Shown here: piece after piece, positions 8,663 through 16,851 of the stretch | How the letters are laid out: each line of letters starts with the position of its first letter | How positions within the stretch are numbered: the first letter of the stretch is position 1 | Assembly: GCF_048270265.1 (NCBI RefSeq) | Contig: NZ_JBLWTD010000001.1 | Location: forward strand, 186,001-250,000 | Origin: Maricaulis sp048270265 | Lineage (GTDB): Bacteria > Pseudomonadota > Alphaproteobacteria > Caulobacterales > Maricaulaceae | Reading direction: 5' to 3' | DNA: 64,000 nt | The notes under the pieces: generated by a model | Databases searched by the model: none | Seen by the model: the letters and a program-made list of their open reading frames with translations, nothing else | Told to the model about the DNA's origin: nothing | Program-made: the position numbers and the translations under genes

Positions 8663-9424
8663 TCAGCTGCTGCCGTCGGTCCTGATACGGATGGTGGCGC
8701 CGCAATGCTTGCAATGCACGGCGTCGGCGTCGTGCAGCATCAGGCCGCAGGTCTGGCATTCCTGACGCACCTTGGTGGGCCGGAACAGAACCTGCGCCAG
8801 GCGCAGGAACAGCGTCACCCCGATAATCATGACGCCGACCGAGAGCAGGCGCCCGCCCGTGCCTTCCAGCGTAATGTCGCCAAAACCGGTCGTCGTCAGC
8901 GTGGTGACCGTGAAGTAGAAGGCGTCGGCATAATTGCGGATATCGTCATTCTTGCCGTACTGCAGGGCGTAGATCAGCCCGGTCGTGACGAAGAGGAAGA
9001 CCATCAGGTTCAGTGACGCCAGCAGGACTTCCTCATGGCTGCGGAAATAGGCGAAGTCGGCACGCAGCCGCTTCAGCAATTGATAGCTGTGCAGCAGGCG
9101 CAGCGTCCGCAGGATGCGCAGGAATCCGAGACCTTCCCCGGCAATTGGCGCGAGGAAGGATGCGATGGCGACGATGTCGGCCCAAGTCGTCAGGCGCAGG
9201 AAGAGTCTGCGGCGCTTTGTTTCAATGGCCAGACGCGCGATGAAATCCGCGAGGATCACCGCGCCGAGCACCATGTCGATGATCTCGATCGTCAGCGTAT
9301 GCGTGAAAAATGAGGTCGCGACCACATACAGCGTGGTCGCGACATCGAACGCCAGCAGGCCATAGCGAAACCGGTGCGCCGCATCGGAATGGCCGTCATA
9401 GAGGTCTCTGATCCTGGACAGCAC
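8663..9424 (-). CDS. Voltage-gated-type potassium channel with C-terminal zinc ribbon
   Basis: The 253-residue product starts at a GTG with GGAGG 7 nt upstream. It has an S1-S4-like voltage-sensor half (hydrophobic segments near residues 22-40, 46-65 and 80-100, then an arginine-bearing S4-like FLRILRTLRLLHSYQLLKRL). A pore half follows, with the selectivity-filter sequence TTTGFGDI, GFGD replacing the commoner GYGD. After the last helix (MIIGVTLFLRLAQVLF) the cytoplasmic tail carries a CQTCG...CKHCG double CxxC, a zinc ribbon of about 30 residues. The ion-channel assignment is strong; selectivity for potassium is inferred. The zinc ribbon may be a ligand or redox sensor or an assembly domain. 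Confidence 0.85.
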   Translation of the reverse strand: MLSRIRDLYDGHSDAAHRFRYGLLAFDVATTLYVVATSFFTHTLTIEIIDMVLGAVILADFIARLAIETKRRRLFLRLTTWADIVAIASFLAPIAGEGLGFLRILRTLRLLHSYQLLKRLRADFAYFRSHEEVLLASLNLMVFLFVTTGLIYALQYGKNDDIRNYADAFYFTVTTLTTTGFGDITLEGTGGRLLSVGVMIIGVTLFLRLAQVLFRPTKVRQECQTCGLMLHDADAVHCKHCGATIRIRTDGSS

Positions 9425-9495
9425 TGGCTTGCCTCCCGTTTCGGGCGATCAGGCGATGATTCCCGGAAGCCCATCCAGCGCTTTCGCGTCCGCTA

Positions 9496-10239
9496 TCAGC
9501 CGCCGAGCCCGGTCTGCAGGGCCGCTTCCAGCGCCATCTCATTGGCGCCGGCCACGACGACACCATCAACGATGAAGAAGGGGGTGCCGGACACGTCGAG
9601 CGCCTGGCCCAGGGCCCGCACATCGAGGATGTGGTTCATGATGGACTCGTCTTCCATGTCGGCACGCATGCGCTCGACATCCACGCCGGCGAGGGCGGCG
9701 AGCTGGTCGATCCGGGTCGCCGGCAGCGGGCCGGAGGCATTGATCATCGAGCGGTGAAACAGTTCATAGATTTCCGGGCCCTGATTGAGGGCAGCCAGTG
9801 CGGCGCGCGAGGCCTCGAGTGAATCGGGGCCGAGGATGGGGTATTCCTTGAAGATGAACTGGACGCGATCGCCATAGCGCTCATTGACATCGCTGACCCA
9901 TTCATTGGCGACGCGGCAATAGGAGCATTTGTAGTCCATGAATTCGACGATGGTGACGTCCGGCTCGGTACCGCCGAAGCGCGGGTCGCGCTCATCGCTA
10001 TAAATGGCGTCGGCATTGCGCTCGATCGCGGCATAGACAGATTCCATTTCACGCGCCTGGGCGCGGCGCTGCAGTTCGATCAGGGCCTCTTCGATGATTT
10101 CAGGGTGTTCCAGGATATAGGCCCGGACAATCTCGCCGACCTCTTCGCGAGAGCGCTCATTGAGCTGCGCATCGGCGGGTGCCTGCTGGCATCCGAACAG
10201 GAGGGTGGCGGCGGCAATGATCGCAAACAGGCGCAGCAT
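9496..10239 (-). CDS. DsbA-family thiol-disulfide lipoprotein
   Basis: The 247-residue product begins with a lipoprotein signal (LLFGC, lipidated Cys about residue 17), so it should be membrane-anchored in the periplasm. A charged helical stretch (residues 28-75, REEVGEIVRAYILEHPEIIEEAL) precedes a DsbA-like thioredoxin domain. That domain has the redox motif CSYC in DYKCSYCRVANEW and the cis-proline in VSGTPFFIVDG. The arrangement resembles BdbD/Com1/ScsC-type oxidoreductases found in alphaproteobacteria. Whether it oxidises or isomerises disulfides cannot be told from sequence. Confidence 0.88.
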   Translation of the reverse strand: MLRLFAIIAAATLLFGCQQAPADAQLNERSREEVGEIVRAYILEHPEIIEEALIELQRRAQAREMESVYAAIERNADAIYSDERDPRFGGTEPDVTIVEFMDYKCSYCRVANEWVSDVNERYGDRVQFIFKEYPILGPDSLEASRAALAALNQGPEIYELFHRSMINASGPLPATRIDQLAALAGVDVERMRADMEDESIMNHILDVRALGQALDVSGTPFFIVDGVVVAGANEMALEAALQTGLGG

Positions 10240-10384
10240 GGGACAAATCCTTTTTCTCGTCCCGTCTTCTCTAGCCGAGAGCGGCGAGCGGGACGAGGGG
10301 CGAGGTGCAGATTTCTCCGGGCCGGCAGCGCTCGTCCGCCATGTCGGCTTGCCGGGCCAGCGCTGGTCACGCTAAGCAGCGCCG

Positions 10385-10948
10385 ATGTTGAATCCTTTCG
10401 CGCTCATCCTCACCAGCTTTTCTCTCTCGACGGATGCCTTTGCCGCCGCCCTGGCGCGTGGAGCGGCGACACCGCAGGCCCGCATGATCGATGCGCTTCG
10501 AATTGGCCTGGTGTTCGGTGTGGCCGAGGGCCTGATGTGCCTGATGGGGTGGGGGGTCGCGATCGCGCTCGCCGATATCGTCATGGCGATCGATCACTGG
10601 ATCGCGCTGGTCCTGCTGTCGGTGATTGGCGGCCGCATGATCCGCGAGGGCCTGTCCGCGCCCGATGAGGCCGCCCCGGTCCGGCGCCGGACGCTTCTGG
10701 GCACGGTGGTGACCGCTATTGGGACCAGTATCGATTCGGCGGCTGTCGGTATTGCCCTGGCCCTGGCCGGCGGCTCGGTCTGGGCTGCCCTGGCGATCGG
10801 GCTGGCCTCCTTCGCGATGAGTTCGGTTGGCTATTATGCGGGGCCGCATCTCGGCGCCCGGCTGGGACGTCATGCCGAGCTGGCCGGCGGTCTCATCCTG
10901 ATCGCGATCGGTGTGTCGATCTTCGTCAGCCACATGACCGCCGGCTGA
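10385..10948 (+). CDS. mntP: Manganese efflux pump MntP
   Basis: The 187-residue product has the six-helix MntP/DUF204 architecture, two repeats of three helices separated by a short polar loop (residues 95-105, DEAAPVRRR). Each repeat has the characteristic acidic motif, SLSTDAFAAALARGA near residue 15 and GTSIDSAAVGIALA near 118. MntP exports Mn(II). I examined the 145-bp leader for a yybP-ykoY manganese riboswitch and could not support one. Confidence 0.92.
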   Translation: MLNPFALILTSFSLSTDAFAAALARGAATPQARMIDALRIGLVFGVAEGLMCLMGWGVAIALADIVMAIDHWIALVLLSVIGGRMIREGLSAPDEAAPVRRRTLLGTVVTAIGTSIDSAAVGIALALAGGSVWAALAIGLASFAMSSVGYYAGPHLGARLGRHAELAGGLILIAIGVSIFVSHMTAG

Positions 10949-10951
10949 GCC

Positions 10952-11413
10952 TCAGGCGATCACGAACACGCCATCAATCTCGACGGCCGCACCCAGCGGC
11001 AGGACCGGACATGAGACGGCCGAACGCGCATGACGTCCGGCATCGCCGAACACCTCGACCATCAGGTCGGAACAGCCATTGATCACCTTGGGAATGTCGG
11101 TGAAGCCCGGCGCTGCAGCGACGAAACCGCCAAGTTTCACGACGCGTTTCAGCCGCGACAGATCCCCGCCACAAGCGGCCTTGAGCTGGGCGATCAGATT
11201 GATGGCGCACAGGCGCGCGGCGGCCTGGCCGGCCTCGACATCCATGTCCAGGCCCAGCGTGCCCTTGATCAGCCCGTCGGCCCCCATCGAGACCTGGCCG
11301 GAGACATAGACTTGGTCTCCCGTGCGCACGAAGGGCACGTAATTGGCGACTGGTGCGGCCGGGTCGGGCAGGGTGATGCCCAGTTCGGTGAGGCGGGTTT
11401 CGAAGGTGGACAT
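10952..11413 (-). CDS. RidA/YjgF-family protein
   Basis: The product is 153 residues from the ATG at 11413, chosen because AAGGGAG lies just upstream. It shows the RidA blocks NYVPFVRTGDQVYVSGQV near the N-terminus and ARSAVSCPVLPLGAAVEID near the C-terminus, which contains the arginine used for imine deamination. Its greater length than RidA (about 128) and sequence put it in the YjgH/Rid-like subgroups of uncertain substrate. It ends 4 bp from mntP, converging on it. Confidence 0.87.
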   Translation of the reverse strand: MSTFETRLTELGITLPDPAAPVANYVPFVRTGDQVYVSGQVSMGADGLIKGTLGLDMDVEAGQAAARLCAINLIAQLKAACGGDLSRLKRVVKLGGFVAAAPGFTDIPKVINGCSDLMVEVFGDAGRHARSAVSCPVLPLGAAVEIDGVFVIA

Positions 11414-11514
11414 GGGGACTCCCTTGGTTTTCCGTCGCGAGATTAGCGGTGTAACAGCGCCGTGCAACCGGCATGACTTGACTTGACGTGCGCGTCATCG
11501 GGCAAGGTGTATCC

Positions 11515-12417
11515 ATGACCATCAGGATCAATGAAACCGATCTCCGTTTTGATGCCCGCGACGGCTATTCGCTGGCGGGCCTCGTCATTGCGCCGGAGAC
11601 GCCGAAAGCCGCTGTGCTGATCTCGTCGGGCACCGGTTTTCCCAAGGAGCTCTACCGCCGCATGGCGCGTCAGGGCGCGGCCATGGGTTATGCCTGTCTG
11701 CTCTATGACTATCGCGGCATTGGCGCTTCCGCGCCCTCGCAGATGAAAGGCTTCCAGGCCGATATTGTCGATTGGGGCCGGCAGGACTTCGCAGCCGCGC
11801 TGGATCGGGCGCAGGCACTGGCGCCGGACGCGCCCGTCTTCACACTCGGGCACTCGGTGGGCGCGCATTTGCCGGGCTTTGCCGACAACGGGCTTCTCCC
11901 GGCGGCGCATGCGATGATCTGTGCCGGGACCGGGTATTGGGGCGCGCACGAGGCCAGCTACAAGCCGACCGCGCTGTTTTTCTGGCTCGCCTACGGACCG
12001 GCCTGCCTGGCCCTGAAGGGCTATCTTCCTGCCGGAGGCGCCTGGGGTGGTCTGGCCTTGCCGCGAGGCGTGTTCGAACAATGGCGCCGCTGGGCCTTCA
12101 AGCCGGGCTATTTCGGCGACGAGCTCGATATGCTGGGGCCGCACTGCTTCGACCGCATCACCGCGCCGGTCACCGACTGGACCTTTGCCGATGACACGCT
12201 GTCGAGCCGGCGTGCCGCAGAGGATTTCCTGGCGATCTACTCGGCGGCTGACAAACGGCTGCTGCGGCTGGAGCCCGGCGAGGTCGGGGCCGGCAAGGTC
12301 GGTCATTTCGGGGCGTTCAAACCGGCAGCACAGGGTTTCTGGCCACTGCCCTTCAACTGGTTCGATCAGGTTTTACAGGGGCCGGCTTCGGGCGCGTCTT
12401 CAACGCCCGCCCCTTGA
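11515..12417 (+). CDS. Alpha/beta hydrolase
   Basis: The product is 300 residues from the ATG at 11515; nine in-frame codons upstream look like leader. The fold is indicated by a central Gly-x-Ser-x-Gly nucleophile elbow in LGHSVGAHLPG, preceded by ACLLYDYRGIGASAP. A C-terminal histidine in VGHFGAF is a candidate catalytic base. It resembles the YheT/serine aminopeptidase-like hydrolases seen in alphaproteobacteria; substrate unknown. Its last 65 bp overlap the 3' end of convergent dinB. Confidence 0.8.
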   Translation: MTIRINETDLRFDARDGYSLAGLVIAPETPKAAVLISSGTGFPKELYRRMARQGAAMGYACLLYDYRGIGASAPSQMKGFQADIVDWGRQDFAAALDRAQALAPDAPVFTLGHSVGAHLPGFADNGLLPAAHAMICAGTGYWGAHEASYKPTALFFWLAYGPACLALKGYLPAGGAWGGLALPRGVFEQWRRWAFKPGYFGDELDMLGPHCFDRITAPVTDWTFADDTLSSRRAAEDFLAIYSAADKRLLRLEPGEVGAGKVGHFGAFKPAAQGFWPLPFNWFDQVLQGPASGASSTPAP

Positions 12418-13651
12418 CCACGGCATCGCCGCCAAACTTGGCCCGCGCCTTGTCCATGGCGCGCTCGGCGGTCGCCCGGCGAATGGCATTCGGGTCGAGC
12501 AGATCGCCGCTATCGCCGAGATGCGGTTGCAGCCCGGAAAAGCCGATCCCGATCAGGCGATAGTGGGTGCCGTCGGCTTCAGGTTTCAGCAATTCGCGGC
12601 CGACCTTGAACAGGGTATCGGCCAGCTGGCTGGGCTCATTGAGGGTGCGGCGCCGGGTGCGGCTGCGGAAGTCGGCACTCTTCAGTTTCAGCGTGATCAC
12701 CGACCCGGAAATCGCCTTGGCCTTCATCTGGTCGGCGACCTTGACGCATTGGCGCCAGAGCTGATCTTCCAGCGTTTTCAGCTCGCTGAGGTCGGCATTG
12801 AAGGTGGTTTCCGAGGACACGCTCTTGCGCTCGCTTTCCGGCTCGACCTTGCGGTGATCCTCGCCGCGCGCCAGCCGCGCCAGGCGATAGCCGAAATCGC
12901 CATAGCGTTTGGCCATCTCCTTGTCGCTGTGGCGGCGGATATCATTGAGCGTACGCAAGCCGTCACGTTCCAGCTTTGCGGCAAAGGCCGGCCCGACGCC
13001 ATAGATCGAGCGCACGGGGCGCGGCCCGAGAAAATCCATCGCCTCCCCCTCGCCGATCACGGCGAAGCCATCCGGCTTGTCGAGGTCGGAGGCGGTCTTG
13101 GCGAGGAATTTGTTGAAGGAGAGGCCGACCGAGACCGTGATCCCGACCTGTTCATGGATCCGCCGTTGCAGCCGGAGCAGTGTCAGTACGGGCGGGGCGC
13201 CATGCAGGCGGGTGGTGCCGGTCAGGTCGAGAAAGGCCTCGTCGATCGAGAGCGGTTCCACCAGAGGCGTAACATCGCGCATCATCTCGCGAATGCGGCC
13301 GCCCTCGCGGGCATATTTGGCGTGGTCGCCACCTATCACGACGGCGTCGGGACAGGCTTTCAATGCCTTGAACATCGGCATCGCCGAATGCACGCCATAC
13401 ATGCGCGCCACATAGCAGCAGGTCGAGACCACACCGCGTTGACGCCCGCCTATGATAACCGGCTTGTCGGCCAGCTCCGGATTGTCGCGTTTCTCGACGG
13501 CGGCATAGAAGGCGTCGCAATCGATATGGGCGATGGAGAGCGTGCCGAGTTCGGGATGGAACAGATGCCGGTGGGAGCCGCAGGTCGGGCAGGCATCGAC
13601 CGGTTTCGGCAGCGGTGCGAGGCAGGCGCGGCAATAGCCCGGGCCGCTCAT
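12353..13651 (-). CDS. dinB: DNA polymerase IV with N-terminal zinc finger
   Basis: DinB is a Y-family translesion polymerase. The 432-residue product has an unusual N-terminal zinc-finger-like extension (C7, C10, C21, C24), then the palm motif HIDCDAFYAAVE, the VVSTCCYVAR stretch and the catalytic SIDEAFLDLTG. The thumb helix-hairpin-helix region (YGVGPAFAAKL) and little-finger domain follow. There is no obvious beta-clamp binding pentapeptide at the very C-terminus, which is basic (KTRPKPAPVKPDRTS). The start at 13651 forms an ATGA overlap with the upstream ROK kinase stop, so both are probably translated from one mRNA that starts behind an SOS box. Confidence 0.93.
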   Translation of the reverse strand: MSGPGYCRACLAPLPKPVDACPTCGSHRHLFHPELGTLSIAHIDCDAFYAAVEKRDNPELADKPVIIGGRQRGVVSTCCYVARMYGVHSAMPMFKALKACPDAVVIGGDHAKYAREGGRIREMMRDVTPLVEPLSIDEAFLDLTGTTRLHGAPPVLTLLRLQRRIHEQVGITVSVGLSFNKFLAKTASDLDKPDGFAVIGEGEAMDFLGPRPVRSIYGVGPAFAAKLERDGLRTLNDIRRHSDKEMAKRYGDFGYRLARLARGEDHRKVEPESERKSVSSETTFNADLSELKTLEDQLWRQCVKVADQMKAKAISGSVITLKLKSADFRSRTRRRTLNEPSQLADTLFKVGRELLKPEADGTHYRLIGIGFSGLQPHLGDSGDLLDPNAIRRATAERAMDKARAKFGGDAVVKGRALKTRPKPAPVKPDRTS

Positions 13652-14553
13652 TTCGCCTCCGCCGGCCATAGCCAGGCCGCGCCGCGCACCCCGGAACTGT
13701 CGCCATGCCGGTGCGTGACAATGCGGGTGCGCACGACATCGGAGAACAGGAAATCAGGCAGGCGCGCCGTGACACGCTCCGCCAGGCCCGGAGCATTCGA
13801 CACGCCGCCGCCGAGCACGACTACATCGGCATCGAGAATGTTGAGCACGCTGGCAATGCCGCGCGCCAGCCGGTCGCTGTGGAGGGTGACGCTGCTGCGG
13901 GCCGCTGCATCACCAGCCTCGGCCGCGGCAAAGATCGCGGCGGCGTCGAGTTCGCCGCCATTGCGGCTGGCGTGATCGCGCGCCAGTCCGGGGCCGGACA
14001 GCCAGGTTTCCAGGCAGCCCGACTGGCCGCACCAGCAGGCCGCCGCCGGACGATCTGATTCGTCTGGCCAGGGCAGGGGGTTGTGCCCCCATTCGCCGGC
14101 AATGCCCTGGGCGCCGTGCAACAGTTTTCCGTCTATTGCGATGCCGCCGCCGACGCCGGTTCCAAGGATGATGCCGAAGACAATCTTCGCGCCTTCCCCG
14201 GCCCCGTCAGCGGCTTCGGAGAGGGTAAAGCAGTCGGCATCATTGGCCAGGCGCACGGGGCGTCCGAGCGTGGCCTCGATATCCCGGGCAAAGGGCTGGT
14301 CATTGAGCCAGGTCGAATTGGCGTTGCGCATCAAGCCCGTGGCCGGGCTGATCGAGCCGGGATGGCCAATCCCGACCGGATTGCCGCGGCCAAATTCGCG
14401 TTCGATCGCCGTCACCAGCCCGGCAATCGCTTCCAGACAGTCAGGATAGGTCTGCGGCGCCGGCACGCGCCGGCGTTCCGTGATCGCACCGTCCGCGTCC
14501 ATCGCGACGGCCTCGATTTTGGTGCCGCCCAGATCGATACCGATTCGAATCAT
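13648..14553 (-). CDS. ROK-family sugar kinase (fructokinase-like)
   Basis: The 301-residue product shows the ROK kinase signature: the N-terminal phosphate-binding loop GIDLGGTKIEAV, GIGHPGSI, NDADCFTLSE, the ATP-binding GTGVGGGIAID, the HNPL segment preceded by GEWG, and the zinc-binding CWCGQSGCLETWLSGPG. It resembles fructokinase (Mak)-like bacterial ROK kinases that phosphorylate free hexoses; fructose is the best guess. It is the first gene of a two-gene operon with dinB (ATGA overlap) and sits 47 bp downstream of a LexA-type box. Confidence 0.9.
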   Translation of the reverse strand: MIRIGIDLGGTKIEAVAMDADGAITERRRVPAPQTYPDCLEAIAGLVTAIEREFGRGNPVGIGHPGSISPATGLMRNANSTWLNDQPFARDIEATLGRPVRLANDADCFTLSEAADGAGEGAKIVFGIILGTGVGGGIAIDGKLLHGAQGIAGEWGHNPLPWPDESDRPAAACWCGQSGCLETWLSGPGLARDHASRNGGELDAAAIFAAAEAGDAAARSSVTLHSDRLARGIASVLNILDADVVVLGGGVSNAPGLAERVTARLPDFLFSDVVRTRIVTHRHGDSSGVRGAAWLWPAEAK

Positions 14554-14599
14554 GTTTTCGCCGCTTTCCGCTGCCGATATAGTGGCAAGTCAGTTATTT

Positions 14600-14614
14600 G
14601 TTCTTATCTTGTTC
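14600..14614. promoter_or_regulatory. LexA (SOS) box of alphaproteobacterial type
   Basis: GTTCTTATCTTGTTC is a perfect match to the alphaproteobacterial LexA operator GTTC-N7-GTTC. It lies 47 bp upstream of the ROK kinase start on the minus strand. A TATATC-like -10 (about 14573-14582, minus) follows on the downstream side, so the box would cover the -35 region of the ROK-dinB promoter. dinB is a classical LexA target, which supports the assignment. The same intergenic region also feeds divK-pleD on the other strand. Confidence 0.82.
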
Positions 14615-14744
14615 CTTTTGGCGATGAAAGTGGGCTCTGACTCATTGTTGGTTAAGGAAGATCGGGTTTAGTGCGGGTGGGGTTCAACAGGCGCGTTACA
14701 AGCGCTCAAACAACGGGAAGCGCGTCATCGACATGCTGCAAGTC

Positions 14745-15110
14745 ATGCCCAAAAAGGTGCTGATTGTCGAAGACAACGAGTTGAACATGAAGCTGTTCAA
14801 CGATCTGCTCGAGGCTCATGGCTATGAGACCCTGCAGACCAAGGACGGATTCAAGGCCATGGAGATGGCCCGTGAACACGTGCCCGATCTCATCCTGATG
14901 GATATTCAATTGCCGGAAGTCTCCGGCCTTGAAGTCACCAAATGGCTGAAGGATGACGAGACGCTTTGCTCCATCCCGATCGTGGCAGTCACTGCGTTCG
15001 CGATGAAGGGGGATGAGGAGCGGATTCGCCAGGGAGGCTGCGAGGCCTATCTTTCGAAACCGATCACGGTCACCACCTTTATCGAGACTGTCCGCCAGTT
15101 TCTCGACTAG
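14745..15110 (+). CDS. divK: Single-domain response regulator DivK
   Basis: DivK is a CheY-like regulator that, when phosphorylated, controls the CckA-CtrA pathway through DivL and also acts on PleC and DivJ. The 121-residue receiver has D9-D10 in IVEDNE, the phosphoacceptor D53 in LILMDIQLPE, T83-like VTAFA and K105-like LSKPI. The ATG at 14745 was chosen over 14733 because it gives the same D53 numbering as Caulobacter DivK. It is followed 11 bp later by pleD, the standard Caulobacterales arrangement. Confidence 0.96.
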   Translation: MPKKVLIVEDNELNMKLFNDLLEAHGYETLQTKDGFKAMEMAREHVPDLILMDIQLPEVSGLEVTKWLKDDETLCSIPIVAVTAFAMKGDEERIRQGGCEAYLSKPITVTTFIETVRQFLD

Positions 15111-15121
15111 GGGTTGACGCG

Positions 15122-16477
15122 ATGAGCGCACGTATCCTGGTCGTTGACGATCAACCCGCCAACGTCCGTTTGCTCGAGGCCAAGCTGCAGGCCGAGTATT
15201 TCGACGTCTGCACCGCGGTCGACGGCTTTGCCGCCATCGAGGTGGCCAAGGCCGAACAGCCCGATCTCATCCTGCTTGATGTCATGATGCCCGGCATGGA
15301 CGGGTATGAGACCTGCCGCCTGCTCAAGGACGAGCCGCGGACCCGGCATATCCCGGTTGTGATGGTGACGGCGCTGGATCAGCGCGATGACCGGATCCGC
15401 GGTCTGGAATCGGGCGCCGATGATTTCCTGACCAAACCGATTGATGACGTCACACTGTTTGCCCGCGTTCGCAGCTTGCTGCGCCTGAAGACCGTGCTCG
15501 ATGAATTGCGACACCGCGAATCCAGCGATGCGCTCAGCCATGTCATGGCCGAGCCGATCGGCGAGGGTGAGTCGGTGTCCCAGGCCGTTGTCATCAGCGC
15601 CGATTCGCGGGCCGCCACCCGCTATGCGGCCGCGATGCCGGCCCAGGTTCGCACCCAGGTCGAGACCGAGCCCGCCAAGGGGATCGAGGCGGCGCGCGGA
15701 CAGGTCGACCTTCTGGTCATTGATCTGACCTCGCCCGGCTTCGACGGTCTGCGGCTGTGTGCCCGGATCCGTTCGGATGCCGCGACGCGGCAATTGCCCA
15801 TCATCGCTGTCGTCAATCCGGGGGATGTCCCCACGGCAGTGCGTGCGCTCGATCTTGGCGTGAATGATATCATTCACCGGCCGGTCGATGCCGGCGAGAT
15901 GATGGCGCGTGCGACGACCCAACTGCGCCGCAAGCGCTATGCCGACCGTCTGCGCAGCCAGCTCGATGAGAGCCTGGAAATGGCGATTACCGATCCGCTG
16001 ACCGGTCTGCACAATCGCCGCTATATCGCCTCGCGCCTGCACCAGGCGATCGAGAGCTCCAATCACGGCGGCGCGCCGGTCTCGCTGTTGATCGCCGATA
16101 TCGACCATTTCAAGAGCATCAATGACCATTTCGGCCATGAGGGCGGCGATTATGTGCTGCGCGGTTTTGCCGAGCGCCTCTTGCGCGATCTGCGCGCGCT
16201 CGATCTGGCAGCGCGCTATGGCGGCGAGGAATTCGTGATTGTCATGCCCGGAGCGGGTCTCGCAGAGGCCAAGGCGGCTTCTGAGCGCTTGCGGGCGTCG
16301 ATCGCGTCGGAACCCTTCCGGGTGGGCGATGGCCGTTCGACGCCGGTCACGGTCAGCATCGGCTGTGCCCAGGCGCTCGATGGCGAGAGTGCGGAATCGC
16401 TGCTGCGCCGCGCCGATGAAGCGCTCTACACCGCCAAGGGCGAGGGCCGTAACCGCGTCGAGGCTGCCGCGGCCTGA
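15122..16477 (+). CDS. pleD: Response regulator diguanylate cyclase PleD
   Basis: The 451-residue product has two receiver domains followed by a GGDEF domain, as in Caulobacter PleD. The first receiver has D53 in LILLDVMMPG. The second (about 155-275) is adaptor-like but keeps an aspartate in LLVIDLTSPG. The cyclase domain has DPLTGLHNRRY, DIDHFKSIND, GGEEF at 367-371 and a RALD inhibitory I-site at 358-361 exactly five residues before it, so product inhibition by c-di-GMP is expected. PleD drives the swarmer-to-stalked transition in relatives. Confidence 0.96.
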   Translation: MSARILVVDDQPANVRLLEAKLQAEYFDVCTAVDGFAAIEVAKAEQPDLILLDVMMPGMDGYETCRLLKDEPRTRHIPVVMVTALDQRDDRIRGLESGADDFLTKPIDDVTLFARVRSLLRLKTVLDELRHRESSDALSHVMAEPIGEGESVSQAVVISADSRAATRYAAAMPAQVRTQVETEPAKGIEAARGQVDLLVIDLTSPGFDGLRLCARIRSDAATRQLPIIAVVNPGDVPTAVRALDLGVNDIIHRPVDAGEMMARATTQLRRKRYADRLRSQLDESLEMAITDPLTGLHNRRYIASRLHQAIESSNHGGAPVSLLIADIDHFKSINDHFGHEGGDYVLRGFAERLLRDLRALDLAARYGGEEFVIVMPGAGLAEAKAASERLRASIASEPFRVGDGRSTPVTVSIGCAQALDGESAESLLRRADEALYTAKGEGRNRVEAAAA

Positions 16478-16541
16478 TCCGGCCCAGCCGATTCACAAAT
16501 TCAGGGAGTTTCGCGCCAGGCAGGTAGCGGACACACGAAGA

Positions 16542-16565
16542 AGGCCGCAGCTTGCGCTGCGGCCT
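16542..16565. terminator. Bidirectional hairpin between pleD and rpmG
   Basis: Ten-bp perfect arms AGGCCGCAGC and GCTGCGGCCT are separated by a 4-nt loop. On the minus strand the hairpin is followed by TTCTTC, on the plus strand by GATCTACG, so it fits rpmG termination better but can serve both convergent genes. Confidence 0.7.
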
Positions 16566-16600
16566 GATCTACGTTTGGCAAGTGAGACGGAAAAGCCGTC

Positions 16601-16768
16601 TTACTTGATCTTGCCTTCTTTGAAATCGACGTGCTTGCGGGCAACCGGGTCGTACTTTTTCAGCACGAGCTTCTCGGTCATGGTGCGCGCGTTCTTCTTG
16701 GTCACGTAGAAATAACCAGTGTCAGCCGTGGAGTTCAGGCGGATCTTGATGGTTGTAGGTTTCGCCAT
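16601..16768 (-). CDS. rpmG: 50S ribosomal protein L33
   Basis: This short gene encodes 55 residues beginning MAKPTTIKIRL and ending FKEGKIK, with the L33 signature GYFYVTKKNART and KYDPVARKHVDFKE. It lacks the CxxC pairs of zinc-binding L33, so it is the cysteine-free form whose function does not depend on zinc. It is convergent with pleD and separated from it by a strong hairpin. L33 sits in the large subunit near the E site. Confidence 0.96.
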   Translation of the reverse strand: MAKPTTIKIRLNSTADTGYFYVTKKNARTMTEKLVLKKYDPVARKHVDFKEGKIK

Positions 16769-16851
16769 GTCTCGGTCGTCCTGATGCTACGCGCGTGTCC
16801 GGCCCCATGCCGTCGCGAGAGCGCGCGAACATACGCAAGGCGCAGCAGGTG

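Noticed and set aside
10240..10384. Possible yybP-ykoY manganese riboswitch upstream of mntP
   Set aside because: Several GC-rich stems can be drawn but I could not match the conserved loop sequences; a covariance-model search would decide.
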